A stretch of DNA of 64,000 nt from JAFGDI01 sp963662515. Lineage in GTDB: Bacteria > Planctomycetota > Phycisphaerae > Sedimentisphaerales > SM23-30. The position numbers and the translations under genes are program-made. The DNA lies in NCBI GenBank assembly GCA_963662515.1, contig OY759675.1, forward strand, positions 1,054,001 through 1,118,000, written 5' to 3'. The stretch's first letter is position 1, and each line of letters starts with the position of its first letter. The notes below the pieces were generated by a model. The model saw nothing but the letters and a program-made list of their open reading frames with translations. It was not told the origin of the DNA and ran no database searches. This document shows positions 37,673 to 47,488 of this stretch, one piece after another.

Positions 37673-38089
37673 ATGTCAAATGATGATATACAAAACTCAA
37701 CTTCTGATTCAACCATGACTTCAGATCAGGAACATGATACTGAGCTGGATGTGGATGCTATGGAGGCAGAAATGCTGGCAATGGCAAATGGTATGCCCAG
37801 TGAGGAACAGCCGGGTCAAAAGTCAGACAAACTCAAAACAATACTGTCTATGAGAGTGCCATTGATAGTTAAAGTGGCTGAGAAGAAAATGACCATGGAT
37901 AATATCCTGAAATTTTCTTTGGGTAGTATAATTCAATTTGACAAAGATGTTTACGAGAATATTGAGTTAATGGTGAATAATCATACCATCGCTGTGGGCC
38001 AACCAGTTAAGATAGGCGAAAATTTTGGCCTCAGGCTTTTACAGGTAGGTAATATTGAAAAGACCATTAAGAGTATGGGCAGAAAATAA
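37673..38089 (+). CDS. FliN/SpoA-domain protein
   Basis: About 138 residues. The first ~55 are acidic and low-complexity; the rest is one SpoA domain (LSMRVPLIVKVAEKKMTMDNILKF, GSIIQFDKDVYENIELMVNNHTIAVGQPVKIGENFGLRL) as in FliN, the flagellar switch-ring component, and in type III secretion ring proteins. ATG 37673 begins MSNDD; an earlier in-frame start adds five hydrophobic residues. It is the only flagellar-type gene here besides fapA, cheY and cheX. Confidence 0.85.
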   Translation: MSNDDIQNSTSDSTMTSDQEHDTELDVDAMEAEMLAMANGMPSEEQPGQKSDKLKTILSMRVPLIVKVAEKKMTMDNILKFSLGSIIQFDKDVYENIELMVNNHTIAVGQPVKIGENFGLRLLQVGNIEKTIKSMGRK

Positions 38090-38142
38090 CGATTTTTCTT
38101 CTTTTGTCGGTAGGGATGGCAGCTATATATATTTTTTTTCAT

Positions 38143-41100
38143 TTAGTCAGAATTATTATGATTTTCTCTGGTTATAAGGTCCTTTATTGATTCAGCATCG
38201 CAGGTGCTTATTTCTCGATATTGGTCCAGACTCTGATCGAAGCGGCAAACCTGATCGTAGGGACAATTTGTGCAGGCTGTTTCCATTTTATAGCGGTAGG
38301 GTAAGATATCTGTTTTTCCTGTTATTATGTTATTGGCTATGTTAGTAAGTATTTTTCGGGAATATGTCATGACCGCTTCAATAGTTTGGCCCGAAACACA
38401 GTTTGATCCGGTGACAAGCCCGGCATTATCGCCTGTTTTAGGCTTTTTCAGACCACTATAAAATTGAGAGCTGCTTTCCAGATTGGTTTCCAGATCCAGA
38501 GCGAAGTCAGTATTGACCAGTCCGTTGTATTTCACGCCTGCTGAGTTAAATTGTGGCTCTGAGCTATCTTGGTTTTGGGGTATTGGTGTTTTATATCTGA
38601 TAGTAGCTGGTCTGGTTTCTAAAAAGAACATGCCAGCAGGTTGGTTTTTACCGCCCTGATATTGTTTAGAGGCTATCAGCAGATAGCAAGCCAGTTGCAA
38701 TTCCAGACCGCTATAAAATTTTACCCAGTCGAACTTCTTATCGCTTAGTTTGTAGTCGTAAATGGCTACTGCTTTGTTTTGCCCTTGTTGGCAATAAGTA
38801 TCGATACGGTCTATTTTGCCTGTAAGTATAACTTTGTAAGCATCTGGCAGGGTTAAGTGCAGGCCGGTTGTCTGGTCATTATGGCTGCCAAAGCCAAATT
38901 CTGCCTGCTCCTGCCGGAAATTACTCGACCGGGCAGCCTGGCAGATCGTTACGCTCAGTTTTACCAGATCTTGCCTTGCCTTGGCGAACATATAGCTGTT
39001 TCTGCTTGTTTTTTCAATAAGTTCGATAACTTCCGGGTTACTGCGGCATACCTCTTGTGAGGCATCTTCCACCAGTTGTGGTAATTGCTCATTTTCCAGC
39101 TCATGCCAGTTTTGACCGCGATTTTTTAATATCCTGAATTCTTCACATAGAACAGCATGGTAATATGAGCCCATATCAACGGCCTGCAGGCCAAATGGCT
39201 TGCGTTCATTGAGTTTGAGCATATATTTGCTGAAAAAACGGAAGGGGCAGCGGGAATATTCTTCCAGTTTGCTTATGCTGGTCTCCATGTGGTCAGTGCC
39301 AACGATTTGTTTAGCTATTTCGGGCGAGAGTTCGGCTTTATTTCTCGATAGGAGACCTTCTTTTGCTATTTCAGGCAAAAATTCCGGACCGGCCTGCTGG
39401 TAAAGCCTCTGCCAGAATGGCTCTGGTCGGCCATTGTCACGCATATCAGCCAGGGCGGCTGTCAGTTCCATTGCCAGTTGCTCCTGGTTAGTGATCCGGT
39501 CAGCTGATGAGCTGCTGCGGCTGTCAGATAAGATGGTAATCGCTTCTTTGCCGCATGATATCTTGAGGTCTTTAATAAAGGGCGATTCATTTAGTATTTT
39601 GTCGCTGCTGTCACTGCTGCAATAGCTGACCCAGAGATATTGGCTGGCCCTGGTAAAAGCTATATAGGCGAGATATTTCTCCTGCAGGAGCTTGATCCCG
39701 GCGGCAGGAGCCAGTTCAAATTTGTTGGCTGAGAGAATGGCTCGCTGTCGGTCGGTTATTATGGCTGTTGAACTGCTGTGTTTGGGGAATATGCCATCAT
39801 TCATGCCCAGAATAAAGGCAGCTTTGATCTCAGGCTGGCGTGACCTTTCTATTGTTCCCACTAAAACCTGGTCAAGGCAGGGCGGCACTAATCTCAGACT
39901 CATCTGGCTCAATGCTGAAAACAAAATATCACTGTATTCTCTGAGTGTCAGAGGGAAATTATCCAAAGCACCAACCAGTTCGTTAAGAATGTCAATGAAA
40001 TCGCTGAATATCTGACTGTGCACCTGCTGATCTTTGAGATCTCCTTGCTGGTCGGCATTCTGCTGCCATTGAGTGAGTTTCTGGGGCACTTCCAGATCTT
40101 CGAGCAGTTCCATGAGCGATCTGGTAATGACTTTTACGCCGGGTTCTTTACCTGCGGCGGCAATATTGTTCTTCATTTTCAGCAGGGGAGCTATGGCCTG
40201 CCGACGGAGCTGGTCTATTTCTTCCAGAGATGACTGGAAAGTGTTTTTTCGCGGCCCTTTCTGAAATTCCCTGGTCTGGCAGTGCCATGGTTCAGAGCTG
40301 AGCCAACTGCTGCCAAATACCCCTGTGGTTATGCAATAGTTTTCCAGGGCATCGGCCTGGGGGCGGGTCAGGGGTGCCAGGTCGGTTTTTATGTAGTCAA
40401 ATATGGCGTCAATGCGAAAATTGTCAGTTAGCAGCTCAAATGCCGACCGGATGAGTTTTATCAGCGGGTGATGATTGACCGGGCGGTTGGCATCCATAAA
40501 GTAGGGTATATTGTATTCTTCCAGGGTAGCGGCAATGGTTTCTTCCCGGCCGGTCAGGTCGCGGGCAATTATGGCTATTTGATTAAAACGCAGCCCGCCG
40601 TCCCGGCATAAAGCAATTATCTTGCGTGCTATTGCCCGTATCTCCTCGGTCTGGTTCGGGGCCTGGACGATCTCCAGGGCAGAATCGACATCACCGTCCG
40701 GACTGACGGGCCGACGATCACTAAATACAAATTCTTCTATATTGGCCAGAGTCTTGCTTTGAGAAAAGCGGGGTATAGTAGTACTGCAGGCCTGAGGTAA
40801 AATGGTCGCCGGTTCAATGGCTATGCCTTCGCTGAGGCAAATATTCATTAACCGCTGATAGCTTTCCAGTGTGGGGTAGAATATATTGGTCTGGTCCAGA
40901 TTATAGCCCGGCTTGACTGCCTGAGTAAATTCGTCCATTTTCACATCAAGGTTCAGGCAGATATTGCATTGGCGGGCCTGTTTCATCAGCAGGGTAAGCA
41001 CTTTGAACTGCTGAGGTGTGAACCCGGCGAAACTGTCGATCCAGATAGTGGTATTTGCCGGCAGTTCTTTTGTCTGATAATATTCGGCCAGATAGTCAAG

Positions 41101-41655
41101 GTATTCTTCCGGGTCGAGATATTTATCCTGCAGCATTTCCTGCCATTGCTGCTGGATGATTGCCAGGTCTTGCAGTTTAGCTGCCAGAGGAATAAGGTTT
41201 TCCTGACCGGTTGCCAGTAATTTCACCGATTCCTGCTGCAGGTCGCCTGGTTTTTTGTCATACCGTCTCAATTCTGAGAGTATCTGGCTGATCTGGTCGC
41301 AAAAGCCGGTAGTTATTTCGCCCCGAAAGATCTTGAGTGAGTCCTGGCTTTTTCTTAACAGGCGATAGAGCATGAGATTTCTGGCGGTTTTGCTTAATAC
41401 CCGCAGGCTGTTGGCGGGCATGTCCTGGGTAGCCTTTTTTGCCAGCCGGATAAAGCTGGTAACTTCCAGATTATGGTAGCCTTTCACCCGGCCATCTTTC
41501 AATATGGCCTGTTCCAACTGAAAGGTAGCCTGTTCCGGGGCCAGAAATATGAGCCGGCTGGAATGGTCGCCGCTGGCCAACAGGGAACATATCTGGTCAA
41601 CGCATTGATGACTTTTGCCGCTGCCTGCCCGGCCAATTATGAATCTTACTGCCAT
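38143..41655 (-). CDS. addB: ATP-dependent nuclease/helicase subunit AddB
   Basis: About 1170 residues. AddB pairs with AddA in double-strand break repair and phage DNA degradation. N-terminal Walker A GRAGSGKS (8-15) is present, the middle is a degenerate UvrD-like helicase, and the C-terminal RecB-type nuclease has GKIDRID and YDYKLSDK. Four Cys for the iron-sulphur staple are visible: one in EYSRCPFRFF and three in CTNCPYDQVC. ATG 41655 follows AGGAGAT; an in-frame start at 41730 lacks a site. addA is not next to it, which is unusual, so AddA is presumably encoded elsewhere. Confidence 0.92.
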   Translation of the reverse strand: MAVRFIIGRAGSGKSHQCVDQICSLLASGDHSSRLIFLAPEQATFQLEQAILKDGRVKGYHNLEVTSFIRLAKKATQDMPANSLRVLSKTARNLMLYRLLRKSQDSLKIFRGEITTGFCDQISQILSELRRYDKKPGDLQQESVKLLATGQENLIPLAAKLQDLAIIQQQWQEMLQDKYLDPEEYLDYLAEYYQTKELPANTTIWIDSFAGFTPQQFKVLTLLMKQARQCNICLNLDVKMDEFTQAVKPGYNLDQTNIFYPTLESYQRLMNICLSEGIAIEPATILPQACSTTIPRFSQSKTLANIEEFVFSDRRPVSPDGDVDSALEIVQAPNQTEEIRAIARKIIALCRDGGLRFNQIAIIARDLTGREETIAATLEEYNIPYFMDANRPVNHHPLIKLIRSAFELLTDNFRIDAIFDYIKTDLAPLTRPQADALENYCITTGVFGSSWLSSEPWHCQTREFQKGPRKNTFQSSLEEIDQLRRQAIAPLLKMKNNIAAAGKEPGVKVITRSLMELLEDLEVPQKLTQWQQNADQQGDLKDQQVHSQIFSDFIDILNELVGALDNFPLTLREYSDILFSALSQMSLRLVPPCLDQVLVGTIERSRQPEIKAAFILGMNDGIFPKHSSSTAIITDRQRAILSANKFELAPAAGIKLLQEKYLAYIAFTRASQYLWVSYCSSDSSDKILNESPFIKDLKISCGKEAITILSDSRSSSSADRITNQEQLAMELTAALADMRDNGRPEPFWQRLYQQAGPEFLPEIAKEGLLSRNKAELSPEIAKQIVGTDHMETSISKLEEYSRCPFRFFSKYMLKLNERKPFGLQAVDMGSYYHAVLCEEFRILKNRGQNWHELENEQLPQLVEDASQEVCRSNPEVIELIEKTSRNSYMFAKARQDLVKLSVTICQAARSSNFRQEQAEFGFGSHNDQTTGLHLTLPDAYKVILTGKIDRIDTYCQQGQNKAVAIYDYKLSDKKFDWVKFYSGLELQLACYLLIASKQYQGGKNQPAGMFFLETRPATIRYKTPIPQNQDSSEPQFNSAGVKYNGLVNTDFALDLETNLESSSQFYSGLKKPKTGDNAGLVTGSNCVSGQTIEAVMTYSRKILTNIANNIITGKTDILPYRYKMETACTNCPYDQVCRFDQSLDQYREISTCDAESIKDLITRENHNNSD

Positions 41656-41789
41656 AGTATCTCCTGTTTTATAACGCGTTTCATTATATTTGAATTTGCC
41701 GATGATTTCCAGTATGATATTTTGCAGCACAGGGCCTGAAATGAGGGTTCATTTGGGCTTCTTTCGCTATTTTAAGATTGGACGAACTA

Positions 41790-42382
41790 TTATGAAAAAG
41801 ACAAAAGAAGATATACTCTGGGACAAAGTCGTTAATGCCTGGCAGACTGATAAATCGGCCTGTGCCTTACATTATCTGGAAATGTATAAACAGAACTTCC
41901 CTGACCATATTCGCTGTCACACTATGATGGCAGACCTTATGGTCGAGTTTTGTCAGTTTGATAAAGCGCGTGAAACGCTGGACTATGCCTGGAAGCTCGC
42001 CGGTGATGATGCTAAGCTCAAGGCGGCAGTTGCCATACGCTATGGCAATTTATGCCGGGAAGCAGGAGATCATAAGCAGGCGGTCGATTGGTACAAACAG
42101 GCGGTTGCTGCCCACAATTGTCAGGATAATCTGGTAATACTCGGTACGCAATATTTTCAGTTGGGCGAGCTGACCCTGGCCTGTCAGGCCTTTGAGCAGG
42201 CTGCTGCTCTCGATGAGTGTTGTGCCGATGAGGCTTATTTCAATCTGGGCTCTGTCTATTTTGTGCAGCAGCAGTTTGATAAAGCAGAACAATGCTATCA
42301 GAAGTCATTAAAGATACAGCCTGATAATCCGGCGGCTAAAGCCAAACTCGCCGACCTGAAAGAACTCAAGACACTCAAGTGA
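41790..42382 (+). CDS. TPR-repeat protein
   Basis: About 197 residues with four or five tetratricopeptide repeats (AVAIRYGNLCREAGDHKQAVDWYKQAV; AYFNLGSVYFVQQQFDKAEQCYQKSLKIQPDNPAAK). No signal peptide, so cytoplasmic. ATG 41790 begins MKKTKEDILWDK; GGA lies ten bases upstream. It is divergent from addB with 134 bases between. Role not predicted beyond protein-protein binding. Confidence 0.85.
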
Positions 42383-42942
42383 ACTGGCAGGGCTTTTGGA
42401 TAAAGATATAACAGCTCAGGTTCAGGGCTGACACCGGAAAATCTTCAGACAGGATAACCGCCAGAGTACTGGCTGGATCTTGAGCAGTTTAAGTCTGCCG
42501 GGTTTGATTTTGCAGGTATTTTACCTTTCCGACACTGATGTGCCTGAGTTTTTTTTAATCAGCTCCAAATGTCGTTCGGGAATGGAATGTTTGCTCAAAT
42601 AAAAGCAAAGTAATCAATCTGGTAACCGTTCACACGGATTTCTTTTCTCTGGGAACGCCGAGCCCCAGCTCGGCAAACGAAACGCATTATAAGCAGGCAA
42701 AACGGTTTTGAGTTCAATTCTATAATAATAAACAATATCCCCTATCTGGGTATCGGGCAATCTGTTAGCTTTGCCTGACAATGGCCGAGCTGGGGCTCGG
42801 CGTTCCCAGGGGCGTGAACGGTTGCTCAATCTGTTGATTATCTCCCGATATGCAGGGATAATCGGGTGGTATATCGCTCTGCGATCACTGCGTGGCCTGT
42901 CAAATATCATTTCCTGCGTTAGCCCGGAGCTCAGGTTCATAA
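42383..42942. other. Intergenic region with REP-like inverted repeats
   Basis: A 560-base gap. Besides the REP-type pair at 42649-42809 it holds GTAACCGTTCACACGG at 42622-42637, part of the palindrome seen at 15583-15602, and its partial reverse GTGAACGGTT near 42814. No coding frame looks real. Confidence 0.6.
42649..42809. repeat. Paired REP-like hairpins in inverted orientation
   Basis: Arms at 42649-42675 and 42783-42809 are inverted copies over about 26 bases. Each arm is itself a hairpin (CCGAGC-CCCA-GCTCGG). This twin inverted hairpin (a BIME-like arrangement) resembles repeats mobilised by REP-associated tyrosine transposases; none is in the window. Confidence 0.75.
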
Positions 42943-43059
42943 TTGAATTATAACTTGCTTGTTTTTTTTCGCCGTTTCGATAATATGGTCCTGTACGATC
43001 ACTGTCAGGACTATTTGAACAGTTATGCTGTTTTTTATCTTTTATATCGAGGTGCAGTC

Positions 43060-45663
43060 ATGAAAAACAGGTTCTTTATCGCTTTGTTGTCTCTGGTCTT
43101 TTGTGTACAAGCTGTTAAAGCTCAGATGCTTACTGCCAGTCAGGAGATTCTGGCCCATCGAGACAGTATCAAAGATATAATGCAGCGGGTAGTGGCTTTC
43201 CAGGAAAAAGACTTTGGCAGCAGGGTCATTACCGACTGGAAGGTCGGTACCTTTTATTCCGGGGTTTACGCGGCCTATCAGGCGACCGGCGATGATGTTT
43301 TTTATCAGTCGGCTTTACGCTGGTGCAGGTCTGCCAACTGGACACTGTCAAATAACCACTTTTTCGCCGATGATATCTGTACGGCTCAGACCTATCTCGA
43401 TATTTATCTCAAAGATCGTGACCCGGCGATGATAGCTGATATTACCGCGGCCCTTGAGAAATATTTCACTAAAGAGACTGTCAGGCGCGAAGAGCTGGGC
43501 CATGCTATCTGGCAGGGCACAGAGCGGCCCTTTACCGGTCGTAATGTCTGGTGGTGGTGCGATTCTCTTTATATGGCTCCACCGGTATTAGCTCGTATGT
43601 ATGCCGCTACCGGGCAGCAGAAGTATCTTGACCTGCTCCATAGCTTCTATTGGGACTCAACTGAATTCCTGTTCAAGCCGCAAGATGGTCTTTTTGCCCG
43701 CGATGAAAGTTATTTTGATAAAAAGACGCCTGCGGGTAAGCCGGTGTACTGGAGTCGTGGTAATGGCTGGGTTTATGCCGGGCTTATACGCACGCTGGAC
43801 TATCTGCCCGATTCAGATTCGCACAGGCAAAAGTATATCGACTTATTCCTGACCATGACTGACAGCATAGTCAGATATCAGCAGCCCGATGGCTTATGGC
43901 GTTCCAGTATAAACGATCCGGCCTGGAAACCCACCAAAGAGACCAGCGGCACGAGTTTTTATTGCTATGGTCTGTTAGCCGGTATCAATCGCGGCTATCT
44001 TGACCGCCAGGTATATCTGCCGGTGGCCTTGCGGGCCTGGGAAGGGTTGCTTAGCTGTGTTAACAGCCAGGGGCGGCTGGGATATGCCCAGTTGGTAGCC
44101 GGCGGCCCGGCGAATGTCAGGCCGGACGACTTTATCGACTATACTCACGGCGCATTTCTGCTGGCGGCCTCTGAACTGTATAAAATGGATCTTGATAAGG
44201 AGAAGTTTGCCGCGCTGAGCTGGCCGTATGAGGTGAAATTACTCGCGGCTGATGGTATGTGGACCTGGTTCAATGATCAGCGGGTGATCTTTGATGGTGA
44301 TGGCCTGCATATTGGCAGTAATGACTCGGAAGGCTACAGCCGGGTAGATTATTATTCGGTAGTACAGGCGCAAAGCCCCTATGTCTGGCAGCCCTTTGCC
44401 CTGAGCAGCTGGCAGAGTAAAGATGACCATAATAATCCCGGCCTGCTCATGCTTGATAATAAGACTATTCTGGCCTGTTACAGTAAGCATCATCTTGAGA
44501 ATAAATGGTATTGCCGGACCGGCAGACTTAACGGCCCGCGAAATTTCCGCACGATTAAGTGGGAGCCGGAAGTGATCGTACCGGCCCCGGAAAAGACTAC
44601 CTATAATAATCTGGTTCGCCTGTCGGCTGAAAATGGCCGGATCTATAACTTTATCCGCTGCGTCGGCTGGAACCCCACCATTGTTATCTCCGAAGATAAT
44701 GGTAATACCTGGTCTGAGCCTTTTGACTTTATCCGCAGCGGCGGCAGCAGTACCAGACCCTATGTCAAATACGCTGATAATGGCAGAGACCGTATCGATC
44801 TTATTTATACTGAGGCTCATCCGCGTGATTATAAGGATAACAGTGTCTATCATATTTACTATCAGAATGGAAACTTCTGTAAGAGTGATGGCACGGTCAT
44901 TCGCTCGCTCGAAGCGGTGAAAGCTCAGCCTCTGGCACCGCAGGAGGGCACGCTGGTATATGATGGCACTACTCAGGGACGCAGCTGGGTCTGGGACCTG
45001 GAATATGACCGTAACGGCAGCCCGGTGGCCGCCTTCATCAATTCTGCTGATGGCCATACAGGTAATGACCTCCGCTATCGACTGGCCAGCTGGGACAGTG
45101 ATAATAAGCAGTGGTGTCAGCGGGAGATCGCTTATGCCGGGACACATATTTATGAGGCTGAGCAGCATTATGCCGGCGGTATTGCTCTGGACCCGGACAA
45201 TGACAGCCAGATATATCTCTCTGCTGATGTTGACCCTGTAACCGGTGTGAAACTGCCCGGCGGCCGCTATCAGATATTCAAAGGAACGATCTCGCCGGAA
45301 GGGCAGTGGTCCTTCCAGCAGCTCACCTTCGATGCCCAGTGCGATAATCTCCGCCCGATCGTACCGCGTAACCACCGCGGATATACCGATATGGTTCTAT
45401 GGTGCCGCGGCAGATACGATACCTACACCAACTACAAAACCGAGATCGTCGGCATCCTGTCCTTACGGTCCTTACGCCGGACGGGCGAAACTTTATCACT
45501 CCTGCCTTTTGCTGAGGCATTTAGTGCTGCTTGTTATTTCTGTCTCACACAATTTCATTCCATACCCCCCAGTCGCCTCGCAAGTCTCGCCCGTGCGGTC
45601 CCGATGTGCATCGGAATAAACTCCAGCACCCCGCCGCAGGCGTTTAAGAGTTCCGAGCTTTAG
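43060..45663 (+). CDS. GH105 unsaturated glucuronyl/rhamnogalacturonyl hydrolase fused to BNR-repeat domain
   Basis: About 867 residues. After a signal peptide (to about residue 21), a GH105 (alpha/alpha)6 domain spans about 25-390 with WWWCDSLYMAPPVLARMY (catalytic Asp) and VYWSRGNGWVYAG. A BNR_4-type beta-propeller follows (about 395-820; HNNPGLLMLDNKTILACYSKHH, WNPTIVISEDNGNTWSEPF, VYHIYYQNG). GH105 removes the unsaturated uronic acid left by polysaccharide lyases; BNR_4 propellers occur in ulvan-type lyases, so the fusion may cut and then trim the same chain. GAGGTG precedes ATG 43060. The last ~50 residues read into repeat-like DNA and are probably not native. Confidence 0.85.
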   Translation: MKNRFFIALLSLVFCVQAVKAQMLTASQEILAHRDSIKDIMQRVVAFQEKDFGSRVITDWKVGTFYSGVYAAYQATGDDVFYQSALRWCRSANWTLSNNHFFADDICTAQTYLDIYLKDRDPAMIADITAALEKYFTKETVRREELGHAIWQGTERPFTGRNVWWWCDSLYMAPPVLARMYAATGQQKYLDLLHSFYWDSTEFLFKPQDGLFARDESYFDKKTPAGKPVYWSRGNGWVYAGLIRTLDYLPDSDSHRQKYIDLFLTMTDSIVRYQQPDGLWRSSINDPAWKPTKETSGTSFYCYGLLAGINRGYLDRQVYLPVALRAWEGLLSCVNSQGRLGYAQLVAGGPANVRPDDFIDYTHGAFLLAASELYKMDLDKEKFAALSWPYEVKLLAADGMWTWFNDQRVIFDGDGLHIGSNDSEGYSRVDYYSVVQAQSPYVWQPFALSSWQSKDDHNNPGLLMLDNKTILACYSKHHLENKWYCRTGRLNGPRNFRTIKWEPEVIVPAPEKTTYNNLVRLSAENGRIYNFIRCVGWNPTIVISEDNGNTWSEPFDFIRSGGSSTRPYVKYADNGRDRIDLIYTEAHPRDYKDNSVYHIYYQNGNFCKSDGTVIRSLEAVKAQPLAPQEGTLVYDGTTQGRSWVWDLEYDRNGSPVAAFINSADGHTGNDLRYRLASWDSDNKQWCQREIAYAGTHIYEAEQHYAGGIALDPDNDSQIYLSADVDPVTGVKLPGGRYQIFKGTISPEGQWSFQQLTFDAQCDNLRPIVPRNHRGYTDMVLWCRGRYDTYTNYKTEIVGILSLRSLRRTGETLSLLPFAEAFSAACYFCLTQFHSIPPSRLASLARAVPMCIGINSSTPPQAFKSSEL

Positions 45664-45706
45664 TCGGTTATTTAAGCATGAGCGAAGCGAATACCTTATA
45701 ATAATA

Positions 45707-45746
45707 AAAGGGCGGCATTGAGATATAATTCTCAATACCGCCCTTT
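45707..45746. terminator. Long hairpin between convergent genes
   Basis: Seventeen-base arms with one mismatch start AAAGGGCGG and end CCGCCCTTT around a TATAAT-like loop. It sits between the convergent GH105 and Fn3 genes and can terminate both. Confidence 0.7.
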
Positions 45747-45889
45747 GTATTCTCATCGCGAAGCCTTCTTCACAGACTTCCCAACTCAGATAAAGTCAGG
45801 CGGTTTCCAGCGGAAACCGCTCATCCCAATCATCACAATTCCAACCATCCTGAGCCGCTGTCTTCAGCGGCGGTCCCGGCCCCTCGCCG

Positions 45890-46504
45890 TCAGAGGACCA
45901 CCGCCAGCGTATTACTATTAGGCCCGGTTCCGCCGGCATTAACAGCATTCACCATATAATACAGCTGCACGCTCCGCGGCTGATTCTCGACGGTTATCTC
46001 GTTAGTATAATAGAAGCCAACCAGTGACCACTGGGCCAGTCCGCTCTCGGGATCGACCATCGTGCGATAGAGCGAGTAATTGCGTACGGTCCCGCCGCTT
46101 TTGGGTTTATCCCAGTTAAAACTGACCGTGCCAAAGCCCTGCGTATTACTGCGGAGGTTGGTCGGCGTGCCCGGCGCAGTTATCGGAGTCGGAGCGGCCC
46201 TGGAGCCCCAGCCGATGAGGACCATATTGCCGGGCTGAGCGATACAATCAGCCTGCCCCTGTTTCAGGGCTTTTTTCAAAGCGGCGTTGAGTGAAGCCAC
46301 CCGGGCATCCTTGAGCGCCGTTGCCCTTTGGGCAGCGGCCCGGGCGGTGTGCAGTTCCTGCAAGGCCAGTTGATATTCAGCCAGCTCCCCGGCCAGCTCT
46401 GCCGGGTCGATACTGGGGAATAATTCCGGATGGTCATTGGCACCATTGACGATTTCCCGGGCCAAAGCCGCTATGTCTGCATCTAATCTTGGATAAACAG
46501 CCAT
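45890..46504 (-). CDS. Fibronectin type III domain protein
   Basis: A 204-residue protein. The N-terminal ~90 residues are helical (ELAEYQLALQELHTARAAAQ); then GWGSRAAPTPITAPGTPTNLR leads into one Fn3 domain (about 115-204; VSFNWDKPKSGG, YSLYR, VQLYYMVNAVNAGGTGPNSN). No signal peptide is visible. Similar helical-plus-Fn3 proteins are scattered in environmental bacteria, often amid repeats, and their role is unknown. AAGGAG lies ten bases before ATG 46504. It is surrounded by repeat-rich DNA on both sides. Confidence 0.75.
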   Translation of the reverse strand: MAVYPRLDADIAALAREIVNGANDHPELFPSIDPAELAGELAEYQLALQELHTARAAAQRATALKDARVASLNAALKKALKQGQADCIAQPGNMVLIGWGSRAAPTPITAPGTPTNLRSNTQGFGTVSFNWDKPKSGGTVRNYSLYRTMVDPESGLAQWSLVGFYYTNEITVENQPRSVQLYYMVNAVNAGGTGPNSNTLAVVL

Positions 46505-46775
46505 GGTTTAAAAACTCCTTAAAATATATTCCGTTAATAATTCCCCGCCGCACACGGTCACATTTGCCCGCACTTGTCGGCACTTGTCCGTGCTAACGCT
46601 CTGCTCTCCACTCTCGCCGCCATCGGGCAGCGTCCTTTGCTGTTGTTCTATCGGCCAGCCGGCCCCGGCCCCTTAATAAAACCGCCCGCAAAAGCCCCTT
46701 ATCCCGCCTTAAAACTACTACCCCCGTTTTCAGTACTGAAAAAGCCACAAAACCCATTTATTTTACCGCAAAGGC

Positions 46776-47083
46776 AATTTACAAAACCATTTTTCAAATT
46801 TACAAAACCATTTTTCAAATTTACAAAACCATTTTTCAAATTTACAAAACGGTTTTTCAAATTTACAAAATGATTTTCCCAATTTACAAAATGGTTTTTC
46901 AAATTTACAAAATGATTTTCCCAATTTACAAAATGATTTTTCAAATTTACAAAATGACTTTTCCAATTTACAAAACGATTTTTCAAATTTACAAAACGAT
47001 TTTTCAAATTTGCAAAACGGTTTTTCCAATTTGCAAAACGGTTTTTCCAATTTACAAAACAGTTTTTCAAATTTACAAAACCA
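46776..47083. repeat. 21-bp minisatellite, about 14 units
   Basis: About 14 head-to-tail units of 21 bases built on ATTTACAAAA-CCATTTTTCAA, with variation at a few fixed positions (C/T, A/G). Because 21 is a multiple of three and the unit lacks stops in several frames, long ORFs exist on both strands; on the minus strand one frame reads as F-V-N-(L/W)-K-N-x heptapeptides (units such as FVNLKNG, FVNWENH). No signal peptide, ribosome site or neighbour supports translation. Units are exactly adjacent, so it is not a CRISPR array. Confidence 0.9.
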
Positions 47084-47103
47084 TAAAACCAATTCACTTT
47101 GGT

Positions 47104-47488
47104 CCTTACGCCCTTCGGCAAGCTCAGGACAGGCCCGGGCGAAACAAAGGAAATTTGGTTGGCGATGGTACGGAGGCGGGAATTGTAAAACAAATTTTCG
47201 GCAGAATATTTCAAATTCACTCCGCCCCGAAATAAACTTATTGGACCATAGCCGACCACGCAAACCATATCTTCGCGTCCCCGCGTCCTGGCGCCTTTGC
47301 GTTAAATGAATTTTATATTTTTTAAACGCAAAGACGCAAAGATGCAGAGACGCTGGTGTTTATCCCGAACTCTTGGCGAAGCAGGGACAGCCATCAGTTA
47401 AATGAATGATGCCTTAAAACAGGGGTTTTGCCTGAATATAATAAAAGAAGAGTTTATCATGAAGGGCACCCTTCGGCAAGCTCAGGAT
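47104..47488. repeat. Two copies of a REP-type motif
   Basis: CCCTTCGGCAAGCTCAGGA occurs at about 47111-47129 and again at about 47469-47487, same orientation. It is a widespread REP-like palindromic-type sequence in environmental bacterial genomes. Between the copies lie AT-rich stretches and an AAGACGCAAAGATG-type simple repeat near 47328. Confidence 0.7.

Noticed and set aside
44239..45375. 378-codon ORF antisense to the GH105-BNR gene
   Set aside because: It mirrors the codon pattern of the real gene; no ribosome site or domain.
46776..47083. CRISPR array
   Set aside because: The 21-bp units are directly adjacent with no spacers and no cas genes are nearby.
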